Positions 1 to 9,992 of a stretch of 43,414 nucleotides of DNA are shown one piece after another (positions within the stretch are counted from its first letter, which is position 1; the number at the start of each line of letters is the position of its first letter). The notes below the pieces were generated by a model. The model saw only the letters and a program-made list of their open reading frames with translations. It had not been told where the DNA came from and did not search any database. The position numbers were made by a program, and so were the translations under genes. The stretch is from contig JAHCKS010000037.1 of the NCBI GenBank assembly GCA_026125665.1, forward strand, positions 1 to 43,414, written 5' to 3'. The stretch comes from Rubrivivax sp. GTDB taxonomy: Bacteria; Pseudomonadota; Gammaproteobacteria; Burkholderiales; Burkholderiaceae_C.

Positions 1-173
1 TGCGCAGGGCACCCCGCCGGGCCGATCCCGCCACCACCTGCACGGGCTTCACTTCAGCCCCCGGGCTCGAATCTGTCGAAATCGACCGCCGCCGTGCGAC
101 ATTGTCCGGGCGCGGCATTTTTCGCGGCGCCTTCGACGCCACCGAACCGACAGGCAACTCGAGGAGAGCTTTC

Positions 174-530
174 ATGGAATACCTGCTGCTGATCCACTCC
201 GACCCCGCCGGCTGGGCCGCGCTGACCCCGGCGCAACAGAAGGAAGGCATGGCGGCCTATGCCGCCTACTCCGAGGCACTCGGCAACGCCGGCGTGCTGC
301 GCGGCGCCAACCGGCTGCGCCCTGGGCAGACCGCCACCACGGTGCGGCTGGTCTCGGGCAAGACGCAACTGCTGAACGGCCCCTACGCCGAGACGCGCGA
401 GCAGCTCGGCGGCTACTACCTCATCGACGTACCCGACCTCGACTCGGCCATCGCCTGGGCGGCGCGCTGCCCGGGGGCAGCGCACGGGGCCGTCGAGGTG
501 CGCCCGGTGTGGGCGATGGGCGAGGCCTGA
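174..530 (+). CDS. YCII/DGPF-domain protein, sigma-factor partner
   Basis: This encodes a 118-residue cytosolic protein of the YCII-related (DGPF) family. The start MEYLLLIHSD and the later LLNGPYAETREQLGGYYLID stretch are typical of the family. The ATG at 174 was chosen over an upstream in-frame start because a GAGGAGAG ribosome site lies 7-8 bases before it and the family begins with this M-x-Y-hydrophobic strand. Only 19 bp separate it from the following sigma-factor gene. DGPF proteins are commonly encoded beside ECF42-type sigma factors, and this pair follows that pattern. The biochemical role of such DGPF proteins is not established; they may be sensory or enzymatic partners. The family call is firm, the function open. 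Confidence 0.85.
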   Translation: MEYLLLIHSDPAGWAALTPAQQKEGMAAYAAYSEALGNAGVLRGANRLRPGQTATTVRLVSGKTQLLNGPYAETREQLGGYYLIDVPDLDSAIAWAARCPGAAHGAVEVRPVWAMGEA

Positions 531-549
531 GCGGGCACGCACTCCTGCC

Positions 550-1851
550 GTGGTTGACCTGCGCGCCGTGGCGGCGGCGTCCGGCGACAGCATCGCCGAC
601 GCCGCGCGGCACGCGGCCGAGGCAGCCGCACGGGCGAGCTACGGCAAGCTCGTCGCCTTCCTCGCCGCGCGCACGCGTGACGTGGCCGGCGCCGAGGATG
701 CATTGGCCGAGGCCTTCGCAGCGGCACTTGCCGAGTGGCCCGAACGCGGCGTGCCGCGCACGCCCGAGGCCTGGCTGCTGACGGTTGCCCGCCGGCGCCG
801 CGTCGACGCGCTGCGCCAGCAGCGGTTGCAGGAAGGGGCGGCCGAGCGCTTCGCGCTGCTCGCCGAGCTCGCCGACCTGCCGGAAGGCAGTGAAGAAGGC
901 AGCGATGCCGCGATCCCCGACCGCCGCCTCGGCCTGCTCTTCGCCTGCGCGCACCCGGCCATCGACGCCGGCGTGCGCGCACCGTTGATGCTTCAGGTGG
1001 TGCTCGGCTTCGATGCGGCGACCATCGCCTCGGCCTTCCTCGTGGCGCCGGCGGCGATGGGGCAGCGCCTCAGCCGCGCCAAGGCGCGCATCCGCCAGGC
1101 GGGCATCGCCTTCGCCGTGCCCGGGCGCGGCGAGGACCTGCGCGAGCGGCTCGCCGCCGTGCTGGACGCCGTCTATGCGGCCTACGCCGAAGGCTGGAGC
1201 GACCCGCAGGGCGGCGACGCGACGCGGCGCAACCTGGCCGAAGAGGCGCTGTGGCTCGGCCGGCTCGTCGCGGCGCTGCTGCCCGCCGAGGGCGAGGCGC
1301 TCGGCCTGCTTTCGCTGATGCTGCACGCGCACGCGCGGCGCCACGCACGGCGCGACTCGGAGGGGAACTACGTGCCGCTGGCGGCGCAGGATCCGGCGCG
1401 CTGGGACACGGCCATGATCGACGAGGCCGATGCGCTGCTGCTGCGTGCCAACGCGCTCGGCGGCTCGGGGCGCTACCAGCTCGAGGCGGCGGTGCAGACG
1501 GCACACGCCGCGCGGCGGCTCCATGGCCGCACCGACTGGCGAGCGATCGAGCAACTCTACGACGCGCTCGTCGCGCTCACGGGCTCGCCGGTGGCGGCGC
1601 TGAACCACGCGGTCGCGGTGGCCGAAGTGCGCGGGCCGGCAGCGGGGCTGGCGGCACTGGGGGCGATCGGCGAGGACCAGCGGCTCGCGACCTATCAGCC
1701 CTGGTGGGCCGCGAAGGCCGAGCTGCTTTCACGTTGCGGCCACCGGGCGCAGGCGCTCGCCGCGTACGAGCAGGCGATCGGCCTGGAACGCGACCCGGCC
1801 GTGCGCCGCTTCCTGCAGCAGCGCGCGGCGAGGCTCGCCGCGGCCACGTAG
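550..1851 (+). CDS. ECF42-type RNA polymerase sigma factor with C-terminal TPR-like extension
   Basis: This is a 433-residue extracytoplasmic-function sigma factor. Region 2 occupies about residues 25-90, including DVAGAEDALAEAFAAALAEW and EAWLLTVARRRRVDALRQ, and a region-4-like helical segment follows at about 130-180. The remaining 240 or so residues are Ala- and Leu-rich helices resembling TPR repeats, for example AELLSRCGHRAQALAAYEQA. That long C-terminal extension, together with the adjacent DGPF gene, is the hallmark of the ECF42 group, which lacks a linked anti-sigma factor. The start is GTG at 550; no good ATG lies nearby. It is probably cotranscribed with the YCII gene. Target promoters cannot be read from this window. 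Confidence 0.88.
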   Translation: MVDLRAVAAASGDSIADAARHAAEAAARASYGKLVAFLAARTRDVAGAEDALAEAFAAALAEWPERGVPRTPEAWLLTVARRRRVDALRQQRLQEGAAERFALLAELADLPEGSEEGSDAAIPDRRLGLLFACAHPAIDAGVRAPLMLQVVLGFDAATIASAFLVAPAAMGQRLSRAKARIRQAGIAFAVPGRGEDLRERLAAVLDAVYAAYAEGWSDPQGGDATRRNLAEEALWLGRLVAALLPAEGEALGLLSLMLHAHARRHARRDSEGNYVPLAAQDPARWDTAMIDEADALLLRANALGGSGRYQLEAAVQTAHAARRLHGRTDWRAIEQLYDALVALTGSPVAALNHAVAVAEVRGPAAGLAALGAIGEDQRLATYQPWWAAKAELLSRCGHRAQALAAYEQAIGLERDPAVRRFLQQRAARLAAAT

Positions 1852-1874
1852 GCCCCCGGCAGCCAGGAGCGCCG

Positions 1875-4800
1875 CTACATGCTGCGCCGGTACTGCCCAC
1901 CCACCTCGAAAAGCGCACCCGTGATCTGCCCCAGCGAGCAGCAGCGCACCGCGTCCATCAGCACCGCGAAGACGTTGCCGTTGTCGATCACGGCCTGCTG
2001 AAGGCGTTTCAGCATCGCCGGCGCCTCGGCGGCATGGCGAGCGTGGAAGTCGGCCAGGCGCTTCAGCTGGCTTTGCTTCTCGTCCTCGGTGCTGCGCGCC
2101 AGCTCGATGGGCTTGTCGATGTCGCCGTGCGGGTTGCGGAAGGTGTTGACGCCGACGATCGGATGCTCGCCGGTGTGCTTGAGCATCTCGTAGTGCAGGC
2201 TCTCTTCCTGGATCTTGCCGCGCTGGTAGCCGGTCTCCATCGCGCCCAGCACGCCGCCGCGTTCGGCGAGGCGCTCGAACTCGGCGAGCACGGCCTCTTC
2301 CACCAGCTCGGTCAGCTCGTCGATGACGAAGGCGCCCTGGTTCGGGTTCTCGTTCTTCGCCAGCCCCCACTCGCGGTTGATGATGAGCTGGATGGCCATC
2401 GCGCGGCGCACGCTCTCCTCGGTGGGCGTGGTGATCGCCTCGTCGTAGGCGTTGGTGTGCAGGCTGTTGCAGTTGTCGTAGACGGCGATCAGCGCCTGCA
2501 GCGTCGTGCGGATGTCGTTGAAGGCGATCTCCTGCGCGTGCAGGCTGCGCCCGCTCGTCTGGATGTGGTACTTCAGCTTCTGGCTGCGCTCGTTGGCGCC
2601 GTAGCGCTCCTTCATCGCCACGGCCCAGATGCGCCGCGCGACGCGCCCGAGCACGGTGTACTCGGGGTCCATGCCGTTGCTGAAGAAGAAGCTGAGGTTC
2701 GGCGCGAAGTCGTCGATGTGCATGCCGCGCGCCAGGTACGCCTCGACGAACGTGAAGCCGTTGCTGAGCGTGAAGGCGAGCTGGCTGATCGGGTTGGCGC
2801 CGGCCTCGGCGATGTGGTAGCCGCTGATGCTCACCGAGTAGAAGTTGCGCACGTCGTGGTGCACGAAGTACTCGGCGATGTCGCCCATCACCTTCAGGCT
2901 GAACTCGGTGGAGAAGATGCAGGTGTTCTGCCCCTGGTCTTCCTTCAGGATGTCGGCCTGCACGGTGCCGCGCACGTTGGCCAGCGCCCAGGCGCGGATC
3001 TTGGCGGCCTCGTCGTCGGTGGGTTCGCGCCGGTTGTCGGCGCGGAACTTGTCCAGCTGCTGGTCGATGGCGGCGTTCATGAACATCGCCAGGATCGTCG
3101 GCGCCGGGCCGTTGATCGTCATGCTGACGGATGTGTTCGGCGCGCACAGGTCGAAGCCCGAGTACAGCACCTTCAGGTCGTCGAGCGTGGCGATGCTGAC
3201 GCCCGAGTTGCCGACCTTGCCGTAGATGTCCGGCCGCAGGTCGGGGTCGTGGCCGTAAAGCGTCACCGAGTCGAACGCGGTGGAAAGCCGCTTCGCCGGC
3301 ATGCCTTCGCTGACGAGCTTGAAGCGCCGGTTGGTGCGGAAGGCGTCGCCTTCGCCGGCGAACATGCGCGTGGGGTCTTCGTTCTCGCGCTTGAAGGCGA
3401 AGACGCCCGCGGTGTACGGGAAGCTGCCCGGGACGTTCTCCAGCAGCAGCCACCTCAGCAGCTCGCCGTGATCCTCGTAGGCCGGCAGGACGACCTTGCG
3501 GATCTTGTGGCCCGAAAGGGTCGTGTGCACGAGGTTCGTGCGCAGCTCCTTGTCGCGGATCTTCACGACGTACTCGTCGCCGGCATAGGCCTTCTTCATG
3601 TCCGGCCACATCGCCAGCAGCTTCTTCGCCGTCGGCTCGAGCCTGGCTTCGCGCAGCTCGGCCTGCTCCTCGAGTGCACGGCGAGCGCGCTCCTTCGTCG
3701 GGATCGCCTCGTGCAGCATGCGCGAGCTCTCGCGCAGCTGCTGGATCTCGCGCGCCAGCCGCGCCTGCTCGCGCGCGCGTCGCTTGTAGCCGCGCAGCGT
3801 GTCGGCGATGTCGGCGAGGTAACGCACGCGGGCGCCGGGCACGATGGGCGTCTGGTGCGTGCTGTGCCGCGTGTTCACGCGCGGCAGCCGGCTCTGGCCT
3901 TCGGGCACGACCTTCAGCCCGAGCGCCGCCAGCCGCGGCAGCAGCGCCTGGTACAGCGCCGTGACGCCGTCGTCGTTGAAGCGGCTGGCCATCGTGCCGA
4001 ACACCGGCATCTGCTCGGGTGGCGTCCTGAACGCCTCCTTGTTGCGCTGCACCTGCTTGGCCACGTCGCGCAGCGCGTCGGCGGCGCCCTTGCGGTCGAA
4101 CTTGTTGATGGCCACGAACTCGGCGAAATCGAGCATGTCGATCTTCTCGAGCTGGCTGGCGGCGCCGTATTCGGGCGTCATCACGTACAGCGGCACGTCC
4201 ACCAGCGGCACGATGGCCGCGTCGCCCTGGCCGATGCCCGAGGTCTCGACGATCACGAGGTCGAAACCGGCGGCCTTGCAGGCGGTGATGACGTCGGGCA
4301 GCGCCTGGCTGATCTCGTTGCCGAAGTCGCGCGTGGCAAGCGATCGCATGAAGACCCGCGGCCCGGCCGACCAAGGCGAGATCGCGTTCATGCGGATGCG
4401 GTCGCCGAGCAGCGCGCCGCCGCTCTTGCGCCGGCTGGGGTCGATGCTGATGACGGCGATGTGCAGCCGGTCGCCCTGGTCCAGGCGCAGGCGCCGGACG
4501 AGCTCGTCGGTGAGGCTCGACTTGCCCGCGCCGCCGGTGCCGGTGACGCCGAGCACCGGGATCTTCGTCTCCTTCGCCGCCTTCGTCAGCGTGGCCTTCA
4601 GCGCGGGCTCGGCCTTGCCGTTCTCCAGCGCCGTGATGGCCTGCGCCAGCGCGCGCCACGCCGCCTGGGTGTGCCCCTGCAGCGCCGCAGCCCCCTTCGG
4701 CGCGTTCGCCGAGAGGTCCTGGTCGCAGCGCATGACCATCTCGCCGATCATCCCTTGCAGCCCCATGCGCTGCCCGTCCTCGGGCGAGTAGATGCGCGCC

Positions 4801-5174
4801 ACGCCGTAGTCCTGCAGCTCGCGGATCTCCGCCGGCACGATGACGCCGCCGCCGCCGCCGAACACCTGGATGTTCGCGCCGCCGCGCTCGCGCAGCAGGT
4901 CGACCATGTACTTGAAGTACTCGACGTGCCCGCCCTGGTAGCTGCTGACGGCGATGCCCTGCACGTCCTCCTGCAGCGCCGCGGTGACGATCTCGTCCAC
5001 CGAGCGGTTGTGGCCGAGGTGGATGACCTCGGCGCCCATGCCCTGCAGGATGCGCCGCATGATGTTGATCGCCGCGTCGTGGCCGTCGAACAGGCTGGCG
5101 GCGGTGACGAAGCGCACCTTGTTCGTCGGGCGGTACTGGGCCAGGGCGCGGGCTTCGGCGGAGAGGTCGGTCAT
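1875..5174 (-). CDS. icmF: Fused isobutyryl-CoA mutase (IcmF-type), B12-dependent
   Basis: This encodes a 1099-residue adenosylcobalamin-dependent acyl-CoA mutase with its G-protein chaperone built in. The order is a B12-binding domain at about residues 18-150 (DGHDAAIN, with His32 as the expected lower cobalt ligand), a MeaI-type GTPase with P-loop GTGGAGKSS at about 212-220, then a large mutase barrel to the C-terminus. Separate methylmalonyl-CoA mutases have a different order and lack the central GTPase, so IcmF is preferred. Length matches known IcmF proteins (about 1090-1100). The reaction interconverts isobutyryl-CoA and n-butyryl-CoA; some members act on pivalyl- or isovaleryl-CoA. The ATG at 5174 gives the expected [14 protein letters not shown] start. 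It is monocistronic, with a palindromic operator about 80 bp upstream. Confidence 0.92.
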   Translation of the reverse strand: MTDLSAEARALAQYRPTNKVRFVTAASLFDGHDAAINIMRRILQGMGAEVIHLGHNRSVDEIVTAALQEDVQGIAVSSYQGGHVEYFKYMVDLLRERGGANIQVFGGGGGVIVPAEIRELQDYGVARIYSPEDGQRMGLQGMIGEMVMRCDQDLSANAPKGAAALQGHTQAAWRALAQAITALENGKAEPALKATLTKAAKETKIPVLGVTGTGGAGKSSLTDELVRRLRLDQGDRLHIAVISIDPSRRKSGGALLGDRIRMNAISPWSAGPRVFMRSLATRDFGNEISQALPDVITACKAAGFDLVIVETSGIGQGDAAIVPLVDVPLYVMTPEYGAASQLEKIDMLDFAEFVAINKFDRKGAADALRDVAKQVQRNKEAFRTPPEQMPVFGTMASRFNDDGVTALYQALLPRLAALGLKVVPEGQSRLPRVNTRHSTHQTPIVPGARVRYLADIADTLRGYKRRAREQARLAREIQQLRESSRMLHEAIPTKERARRALEEQAELREARLEPTAKKLLAMWPDMKKAYAGDEYVVKIRDKELRTNLVHTTLSGHKIRKVVLPAYEDHGELLRWLLLENVPGSFPYTAGVFAFKRENEDPTRMFAGEGDAFRTNRRFKLVSEGMPAKRLSTAFDSVTLYGHDPDLRPDIYGKVGNSGVSIATLDDLKVLYSGFDLCAPNTSVSMTINGPAPTILAMFMNAAIDQQLDKFRADNRREPTDDEAAKIRAWALANVRGTVQADILKEDQGQNTCIFSTEFSLKVMGDIAEYFVHHDVRNFYSVSISGYHIAEAGANPISQLAFTLSNGFTFVEAYLARGMHIDDFAPNLSFFFSNGMDPEYTVLGRVARRIWAVAMKERYGANERSQKLKYHIQTSGRSLHAQEIAFNDIRTTLQALIAVYDNCNSLHTNAYDEAITTPTEESVRRAMAIQLIINREWGLAKNENPNQGAFVIDELTELVEEAVLAEFERLAERGGVLGAMETGYQRGKIQEESLHYEMLKHTGEHPIVGVNTFRNPHGDIDKPIELARSTEDEKQSQLKRLADFHARHAAEAPAMLKRLQQAVIDNGNVFAVLMDAVRCCSLGQITGALFEVGGQYRRSM

Positions 5175-5250
5175 GGCGGCGGGGCTCGGCGGCGGGCTCG
5201 GGTGGCGGGCTGGCGGAACTGCGACGGCGGAACGACGGCACCGCCGCCAA

Positions 5251-5266
5251 TTGACGTAAACGTCAA
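5251..5266. promoter_or_regulatory. Palindromic operator upstream of icmF, LiuR-like
   Basis: TTGACGT-AA-ACGTCAA is a perfect 7-bp inverted repeat with a 2-bp spacer, 77 bp upstream of the icmF start codon in an otherwise GC-rich leader. It resembles the ACGT-NN-ACGT-centred sites described for LiuR, the MerR-family regulator of branched-chain amino acid and acyl-CoA catabolism in proteobacteria. The regulator assignment is inference; the palindrome is directly visible. Confidence 0.6.
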
Positions 5267-5382
5267 CTGCCGGGCCGATGATGCCATCCCCGGCACGCCC
5301 GCGGGAGCCCGTCGCCCCGGCGCGGTGCCGCCAGGCACTCCAGGGGCGCCCCGCGTGCCGCGCCTCGTTACCATTCCCGGGC

Positions 5383-6183
5383 ATGAGCGCACGCCACGCC
5401 AAGCCCTTCCTCGCCATCGACGTGGGCAACACCCGCCTGAAGTGGGCGCTGTACGAGGCACCCCGGCCGGGCGCGCCGATGCTCGAGCACGGTGCCGTCT
5501 TCCTCGAGACCATCGACGAGTTGGCCGAAGGCGAGTGGAAGGACCTGGCCGAGCCGCAGGCGATGCTCGGCTCGATCGTCGCCGGCGACGCCGTGCGCCG
5601 CCGCGTCGAGGAGCAGCTCGGCCGCTTCGAGATCGAGCCGCGCTGGGTGGTGCCGGCCGCCGCCGAAGCCGGCCTGGTGAACGGCTACGACCACCCGCAC
5701 CGCCTCGGCGCCGACCGATGGGTGGCGATGGCGGGTGCGCGCCGGCGCGCGCTGGCGGCCCGGCCCGGCCCGCGCGCCGCGCTCGTCGTGATGGTCGGCA
5801 CCGCCGTCACCGTCGACGCCGTGGACGCCGGCGGGCGGTTCCTCGGCGGCCTGATCCTGCCCGGCTTCGGCCTCATGCTGCGGGCGCTGGAGATGGGCAC
5901 GGCGGGGCTGCGCGTGCCCACCGGCGAGGTGGTCGACTTCCCCACCAACACCAGCGACGCGCTGATGAGCGGCGGCACCAACGCCATCGCCGGCGCCATC
6001 GAGCGGCAGTACCGGCGGCTGCAGGCCCTCGCGGGCCATGCGCCGCTGCTGTTCATCTCCGGCGGCGCGGCGGTCAAGGTCGGCCCCACGCTGGACCTGC
6101 CGTTCGAGATGGCGGACACGCTGATCTTCGAAGGCCTGCTGCACCTCGAAGCGAGCCGCCGCGCAGCCGCATCCGCGCGCTGA
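5383..6183 (+). CDS. coaX: Type III pantothenate kinase
   Basis: This 266-residue protein phosphorylates pantothenate to 4-phosphopantothenate, the first step of coenzyme A synthesis, in the cytosol. The ASKHA-fold signatures are present: an N-terminal phosphate loop DVGNTRLKW (from residue 13), GADRWVA near 109 that binds pantothenate and contains the catalytic Asp, and GTAVTVD near 139. [12 protein letters not shown] follows at the expected spacing. The ATG at 5383 places the DVGNT loop close to the N-terminus as in other CoaX enzymes; an in-frame upstream ATG would add 35 atypical residues. The partner gene birA, often fused or adjacent, is not present. It is divergent from icmF, so the 208-bp intergenic region must serve both. 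Confidence 0.93.
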   Translation: MSARHAKPFLAIDVGNTRLKWALYEAPRPGAPMLEHGAVFLETIDELAEGEWKDLAEPQAMLGSIVAGDAVRRRVEEQLGRFEIEPRWVVPAAAEAGLVNGYDHPHRLGADRWVAMAGARRRALAARPGPRAALVVMVGTAVTVDAVDAGGRFLGGLILPGFGLMLRALEMGTAGLRVPTGEVVDFPTNTSDALMSGGTNAIAGAIERQYRRLQALAGHAPLLFISGGAAVKVGPTLDLPFEMADTLIFEGLLHLEASRRAAASAR

Positions 6184-6226
6184 ACGGCCGCGCCCGGCGT
6201 GGCCTTTGGGCGCGCACGCCGGCCCG

Positions 6227-8044
6227 CTACAGCCAGCGCCGCAGCAACTCGAACAGCTGCTCGCGCGAGTACGGCTTGGCGAGGTGGCCGTCCATGCCGG
6301 CGGCCATCGACGCGGTGACGTCCTCGTCGAAGGCGTTGGCGGTGAGCGCAACGATCGGCACGCGCGGCAGGCGCAGCCGTGCCTCGCGCTCGCGCACCTG
6401 GCGCGTCGCGGTCAGGCCGTCCAGCACCGGCATCTGCAGGTCCATCAGCACGAGGTCCACGCGCTGGCGCTCCAGCAGTGCCACGCCCTGCGCGCCGTCC
6501 TCGGCCTCGATGACCTCGACACCGAGCGAGCGCAGCATCTCGGCGCCGACGAGGCGGTTGACCATGTTGTCCTCGACCAGCAGCACCATGCCGTTCAGCC
6601 GGTCGGCATGGTCGAGGCGGCTGAAGTCGCTGTCGGTGTTCGGCAGCACGACGTTGGGCGCCAGCTCGAAGTCGAGCTCGAAGCTGAAGCACGAGCCGGC
6701 GCCGATGCGGCTCTCGACCTCGATGCGCCCGCCCATCGCCTCGATGATGCGCTGGCTGATCGCCAGCCCCAGGCCGGTGCCGCCGCGCAGCCGCGCGCGT
6801 GCGCTCTGCACCTGGTGGAAGGGCATGAAGACCTCGGCCAGCGCCTCGGCCGGGATGCCGATGCCGGTGTCCCTGACCTCGAAGCGCACGCGCCGCCGGC
6901 CGGGCGGGCGGTCGGGCGAGGAGATGACGTCGGCCTCCGACAGGCGCACGGTGATGCCACCGCGTTCGGTGAACTTGACGCCGTTGCCGATGAGGTTGAG
7001 CAGCACCTGCTTCAGGCGCGGGGCGTCGCCGATGACGCCGTCGGGCACGCCTTCGCCGATCTGCATCGTGATCGTCAGGCCGCGCGTCTCGGCGTTGGCG
7101 CGGAACAGCGCCGCGGCGGCCGTGACCACCGAGTGCAGCGACATCGGCGTGGCCACGAGCGAGAGCTTGCCGGCCTCGATCTTGCTGTGGTCGAGCACGT
7201 CGTTGAGGATGTCCATCAGCGACTCGCCCGATGCCGAGGCCGTCTTCACGAGCCGCTTCTGGCGCATGTCCAGCGGCGTCTGGCGCAGCAGCTCCAGCGC
7301 GCCGAGCACGCCGTTCATCGGCGTGCGGATCTCGTGGCTCATCGTGGCCAGGAACTGGCTCTTCGCGAGGTTGGCCGCCTCGGCCGCCTCCTTGGCCTGG
7401 CGCAGCGAATCGTTGGCCACGTCGACCTCCAGGCCGTGCTGCATGGCCCGAATCGACGAGGCGCGGAACTCGCGCGCCGTGCGCACCATCGCCACGGCGT
7501 ACAGCGCCACCAGCACGGCCATCGGCACCGAGCGCACGCTCGGCACCAAGACGCTGACGCCGATCAGCGAACCGAGCTGCAGCGAGCCGAGGATGACGAA
7601 GCTGCGCCCGGCCAGCGACATGAACGAGGCCGCCACCGCCACCGAGCCGCAGACGATGACCACGTACACCGTCACCGACATGCCGCCCAGCAGCGGATAG
7701 ATCGCCGTCGTGGCGATCGCCCACATGACGCCGACGAGCGCCGCGTTGCCCTCGAGCTGCCGCACGGCGCCATGCACCTCGGCCAGCGACAGGGTGGTCG
7801 TCCGCCCGCCGAAACGGCGGCTCAGCCACAGGCGCCACAGCGACACCGGCGCGCCGATGGCCACCACGGCCAGCGCCGCATCGGGCTGGCCCGCATGCCA
7901 GCCCATCCAGGCCACCCAGCCGAAGGCGATGACGAGCAGCGCCACGCTGCCAGAGGAAGTGCGCAGCGCCAGGCGCAGCATCTCGCGCTGCACCGAGGTG
8001 GCTATCGTCTCCGCTGCGGCGGCCGGGGCCGCGGGGCCGTTCAT
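6227..8044 (-). CDS. Membrane hybrid sensor histidine kinase/response regulator
   Basis: This is a 605-residue hybrid two-component protein. The N-terminal 190 residues contain about six hydrophobic segments (such as [19 protein letters not shown] and [20 protein letters not shown]) with no sizeable periplasmic loop, so the stimulus is probably sensed in the membrane. A short coiled linker leads to a HisKA domain with [10 protein letters not shown] (His237). An HATPase domain carries the N box [16 protein letters not shown] and GTGLGLAIS. The C-terminal receiver domain has Asp535 in LVLMDLQMP and Lys in LAKP. No output domain or separate response-regulator gene is linked, so phosphotransfer to an unlinked partner is expected. 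It is convergent with coaX with only 43 bp between. Confidence 0.92.
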   Translation of the reverse strand: MNGPAAPAAAAETIATSVQREMLRLALRTSSGSVALLVIAFGWVAWMGWHAGQPDAALAVVAIGAPVSLWRLWLSRRFGGRTTTLSLAEVHGAVRQLEGNAALVGVMWAIATTAIYPLLGGMSVTVYVVIVCGSVAVAASFMSLAGRSFVILGSLQLGSLIGVSVLVPSVRSVPMAVLVALYAVAMVRTAREFRASSIRAMQHGLEVDVANDSLRQAKEAAEAANLAKSQFLATMSHEIRTPMNGVLGALELLRQTPLDMRQKRLVKTASASGESLMDILNDVLDHSKIEAGKLSLVATPMSLHSVVTAAAALFRANAETRGLTITMQIGEGVPDGVIGDAPRLKQVLLNLIGNGVKFTERGGITVRLSEADVISSPDRPPGRRRVRFEVRDTGIGIPAEALAEVFMPFHQVQSARARLRGGTGLGLAISQRIIEAMGGRIEVESRIGAGSCFSFELDFELAPNVVLPNTDSDFSRLDHADRLNGMVLLVEDNMVNRLVGAEMLRSLGVEVIEAEDGAQGVALLERQRVDLVLMDLQMPVLDGLTATRQVREREARLRLPRVPIVALTANAFDEDVTASMAAGMDGHLAKPYSREQLFELLRRWL

Positions 8045-8093
8045 CAGCCCGCGAGCATAGCGTGCCTGCGCCCGCCGTCGCCGGCGGCTGCGC

Positions 8094-8522
8094 TCAGGAC
8101 TGGATGTAGCTCTCGAGCTGGGCGATCGTCGACTCGTGGTCGGCGATGATGTCGTCCATGATGTCGCGGATGGAGATCATGCCGAGCACGGTGCTGCCGT
8201 CGACGACGGGCAGGTGGCGGATCTTCTTCTCGCTCATCAGCGCCATGGCGTCGGTCGTCGGCGTCTTCGGGGAGACGGTGAAGACGTCGCGCGTCATGAT
8301 GTCGGAGACCAGCGTCTCGCGGGAGTTGCGCCCCTGCAGCGCGATCTTGCGCGTGTAGTCGCGCTCGGACAGCACGCCCACCAGGCGCCCGCCGTCCATC
8401 ACCACCAGCGCCCCCACCTCGTACTGGGCCAGCAGCTCCAGCGCCTCGTAGACCGTGTCGCTGGGGCGCACGTGCCACAGCGTGCCGTCATGCTTCTTCA
8501 GCAGTTCGGAAACGGGCTTCAA
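8094..8522 (-). CDS. CBS-domain pair protein
   Basis: This is a 142-residue cytosolic protein made almost entirely of two CBS motifs forming one Bateman module, about residues 10-65 and 75-130 ([59 protein letters not shown]). Stand-alone Bateman proteins usually bind adenine nucleotides and act as energy-sensing regulators; the partner here is unknown. The start is taken as TTG at 8522 because GGAGG lies exactly five bases upstream and no ATG or GTG fits, giving the family-typical beginning KPVSELL. It lies 49 bp upstream of, and in the same orientation as, the hybrid kinase, so cotranscription is possible. Confidence 0.88.
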   Translation of the reverse strand: MKPVSELLKKHDGTLWHVRPSDTVYEALELLAQYEVGALVVMDGGRLVGVLSERDYTRKIALQGRNSRETLVSDIMTRDVFTVSPKTPTTDAMALMSEKKIRHLPVVDGSTVLGMISIRDIMDDIIADHESTIAQLESYIQS

Positions 8523-8711
8523 GGCGGCCTCCGTGTGGTGTGCGGCGAGGGACGTAGCCTGCCCAAAATCGGCGCCGCCGGCAAGGGGCCCCGGCAACGC
8601 GGCGCCCGGCTTGCCAGCGCCGGCGCGCAGGCGCATGCTCCGGCGGGCGCGCCGGCCAGGCCGCCCCGAGCGGCGGCAAGAGCAGAACCGGCCCATGGAG
8701 GGATCCCGCCC

Positions 8712-9992
8712 ATGCGCAACGAGCAGCGCGACGACACGGCGGCCGCGGCCGCCCTGCCGGTGGCCGAGCGGCTGCCGGTGCTGGACATCCTGCGCGGCTT
8801 CGCGCTGATGGGCATCCTGATCATGAACATGCCGGGCTTCTCGGCCTCGTTCTTCGTCGAGGCCGACGGCTCGCACCTGTGGACGCAGCCTTGGGACCGC
8901 TTCGCCGAGGGCGCGCGCGAGGCGCTCTTCTCGGGCAAGTTCAACAGCATGTTCAGCCTGCTGTTCGGCATCGGGTTCACGATCCAGTACGCGCGCATGC
9001 AGCAGCGCGACCCGGCGCGCGCCACCGGCACCTACCTGCGCCGGCTGCTCGCGCTGCTCGTGTTCGGCCTGGTGCACGCCTTCGTCTTCTGGCCGGGCGA
9101 CGTGCTGCACACCTATGCGCTGCTGGGCATCGTGCTCGTGCTCGGGCTGCGGCGGGTGAGCGACCGCACGATCATCGCGCTCATCGTCGCGGCGCTGCTG
9201 TACCCGGCCGTCAACGGCCTGGTGCGCCTGGCCGTCATCACCCCGGAGATCACCGCCGCGCGCGTGCGCCTGGACCAGGCCTTCGAGGCGAGCAACAACG
9301 CCGCCTTCGGCGCCGGCGGCTTCGTCGACATGGTGCGCGAGAACACGCGCATGATGCTGCATTTCTATACCGACTGGCTGAACCTCTGGGGCGCCGCCGG
9401 CTGGTACGTGATGCTCGGCATGACGATGCTGATCGGCGTGCTCGCCGGGCGGCGGCGCTGGGTGCAGCGCATCCCGGAGCTGATGCCGCGCATCCGCCGG
9501 TTCACGTGGTGGGCACTCGGCATCGGCCTCGTCTGCGGCGTCGGCTTCGCCGTCATCTTCGAGCTCAACCGCGCGCCCGGGCCTTCGCCGATCAAGCTGC
9601 TGGGCAGCATCTGCTACAGCGTCTCGCGCCTGGCGCTGATGATCTTCTACGTGCTCGTCATCGTTCGCGTGGCGCAGAGCGAACGTGGCCGCCGCTGGCT
9701 GGCGCCGTGGCGGGCCGCCGGGCGGCTGCCGCTCACGAACTACCTGATGCAAAGCGCCATCTGCCTCGTGCTCTTCCAGCACTGGGGCTTCGGGCTGTGG
9801 CTGAAGGTCGGGCCGGCGCTCGGGCTGGTGCTGGCGCTCGCCATCTTCTTCGTCATCCAGGTGCCGTGGAGCCTTTGGTGGCTGAAGCGCCACGAGCGCG
9901 GGCCGATGGAGGCGCTGTGGGCGCGCCTCACCTACGGTGCCGTGGCCGCGCCGGCCTCCGGCGAGGACGTCAAGCGCCCTCGCGCAGCCTGA
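8712..9992 (+). CDS. DUF418 family integral membrane protein
   Basis: This is a 426-residue polytopic membrane protein. The N-terminal RLPVLDILRGFALMGILIMN is the signature of the YeiB/DUF418 family, and the C-terminal half (GRLPLTNYLMQSAICLVLF) is the DUF418 region proper. Around ten hydrophobic helices are visible. The ATG at 8712 has GGAGGG upstream. The function is not established; acyl transfer or envelope stress roles have been discussed for related membrane families but nothing here settles it. The last 23 bp overlap the 3-prime end of the convergent CoA-ligase gene. Confidence 0.88.
   Translation: MRNEQRDDTAAAAALPVAERLPVLDILRGFALMGILIMNMPGFSASFFVEADGSHLWTQPWDRFAEGAREALFSGKFNSMFSLLFGIGFTIQYARMQQRDPARATGTYLRRLLALLVFGLVHAFVFWPGDVLHTYALLGIVLVLGLRRVSDRTIIALIVAALLYPAVNGLVRLAVITPEITAARVRLDQAFEASNNAAFGAGGFVDMVRENTRMMLHFYTDWLNLWGAAGWYVMLGMTMLIGVLAGRRRWVQRIPELMPRIRRFTWWALGIGLVCGVGFAVIFELNRAPGPSPIKLLGSICYSVSRLALMIFYVLVIVRVAQSERGRRWLAPWRAAGRLPLTNYLMQSAICLVLFQHWGFGLWLKVGPALGLVLALAIFFVIQVPWSLWWLKRHERGPMEALWARLTYGAVAAPASGEDVKRPRAA

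Noticed and set aside
1251-7700. A 2149-codon plus-strand open frame running through the icmF and coaX region
   Set aside because: It is antisense to icmF and overlaps coaX in another frame. Its composition is low-complexity Arg/Ala/Val, typical of high-GC shadow frames, and it has no domain-like segments.
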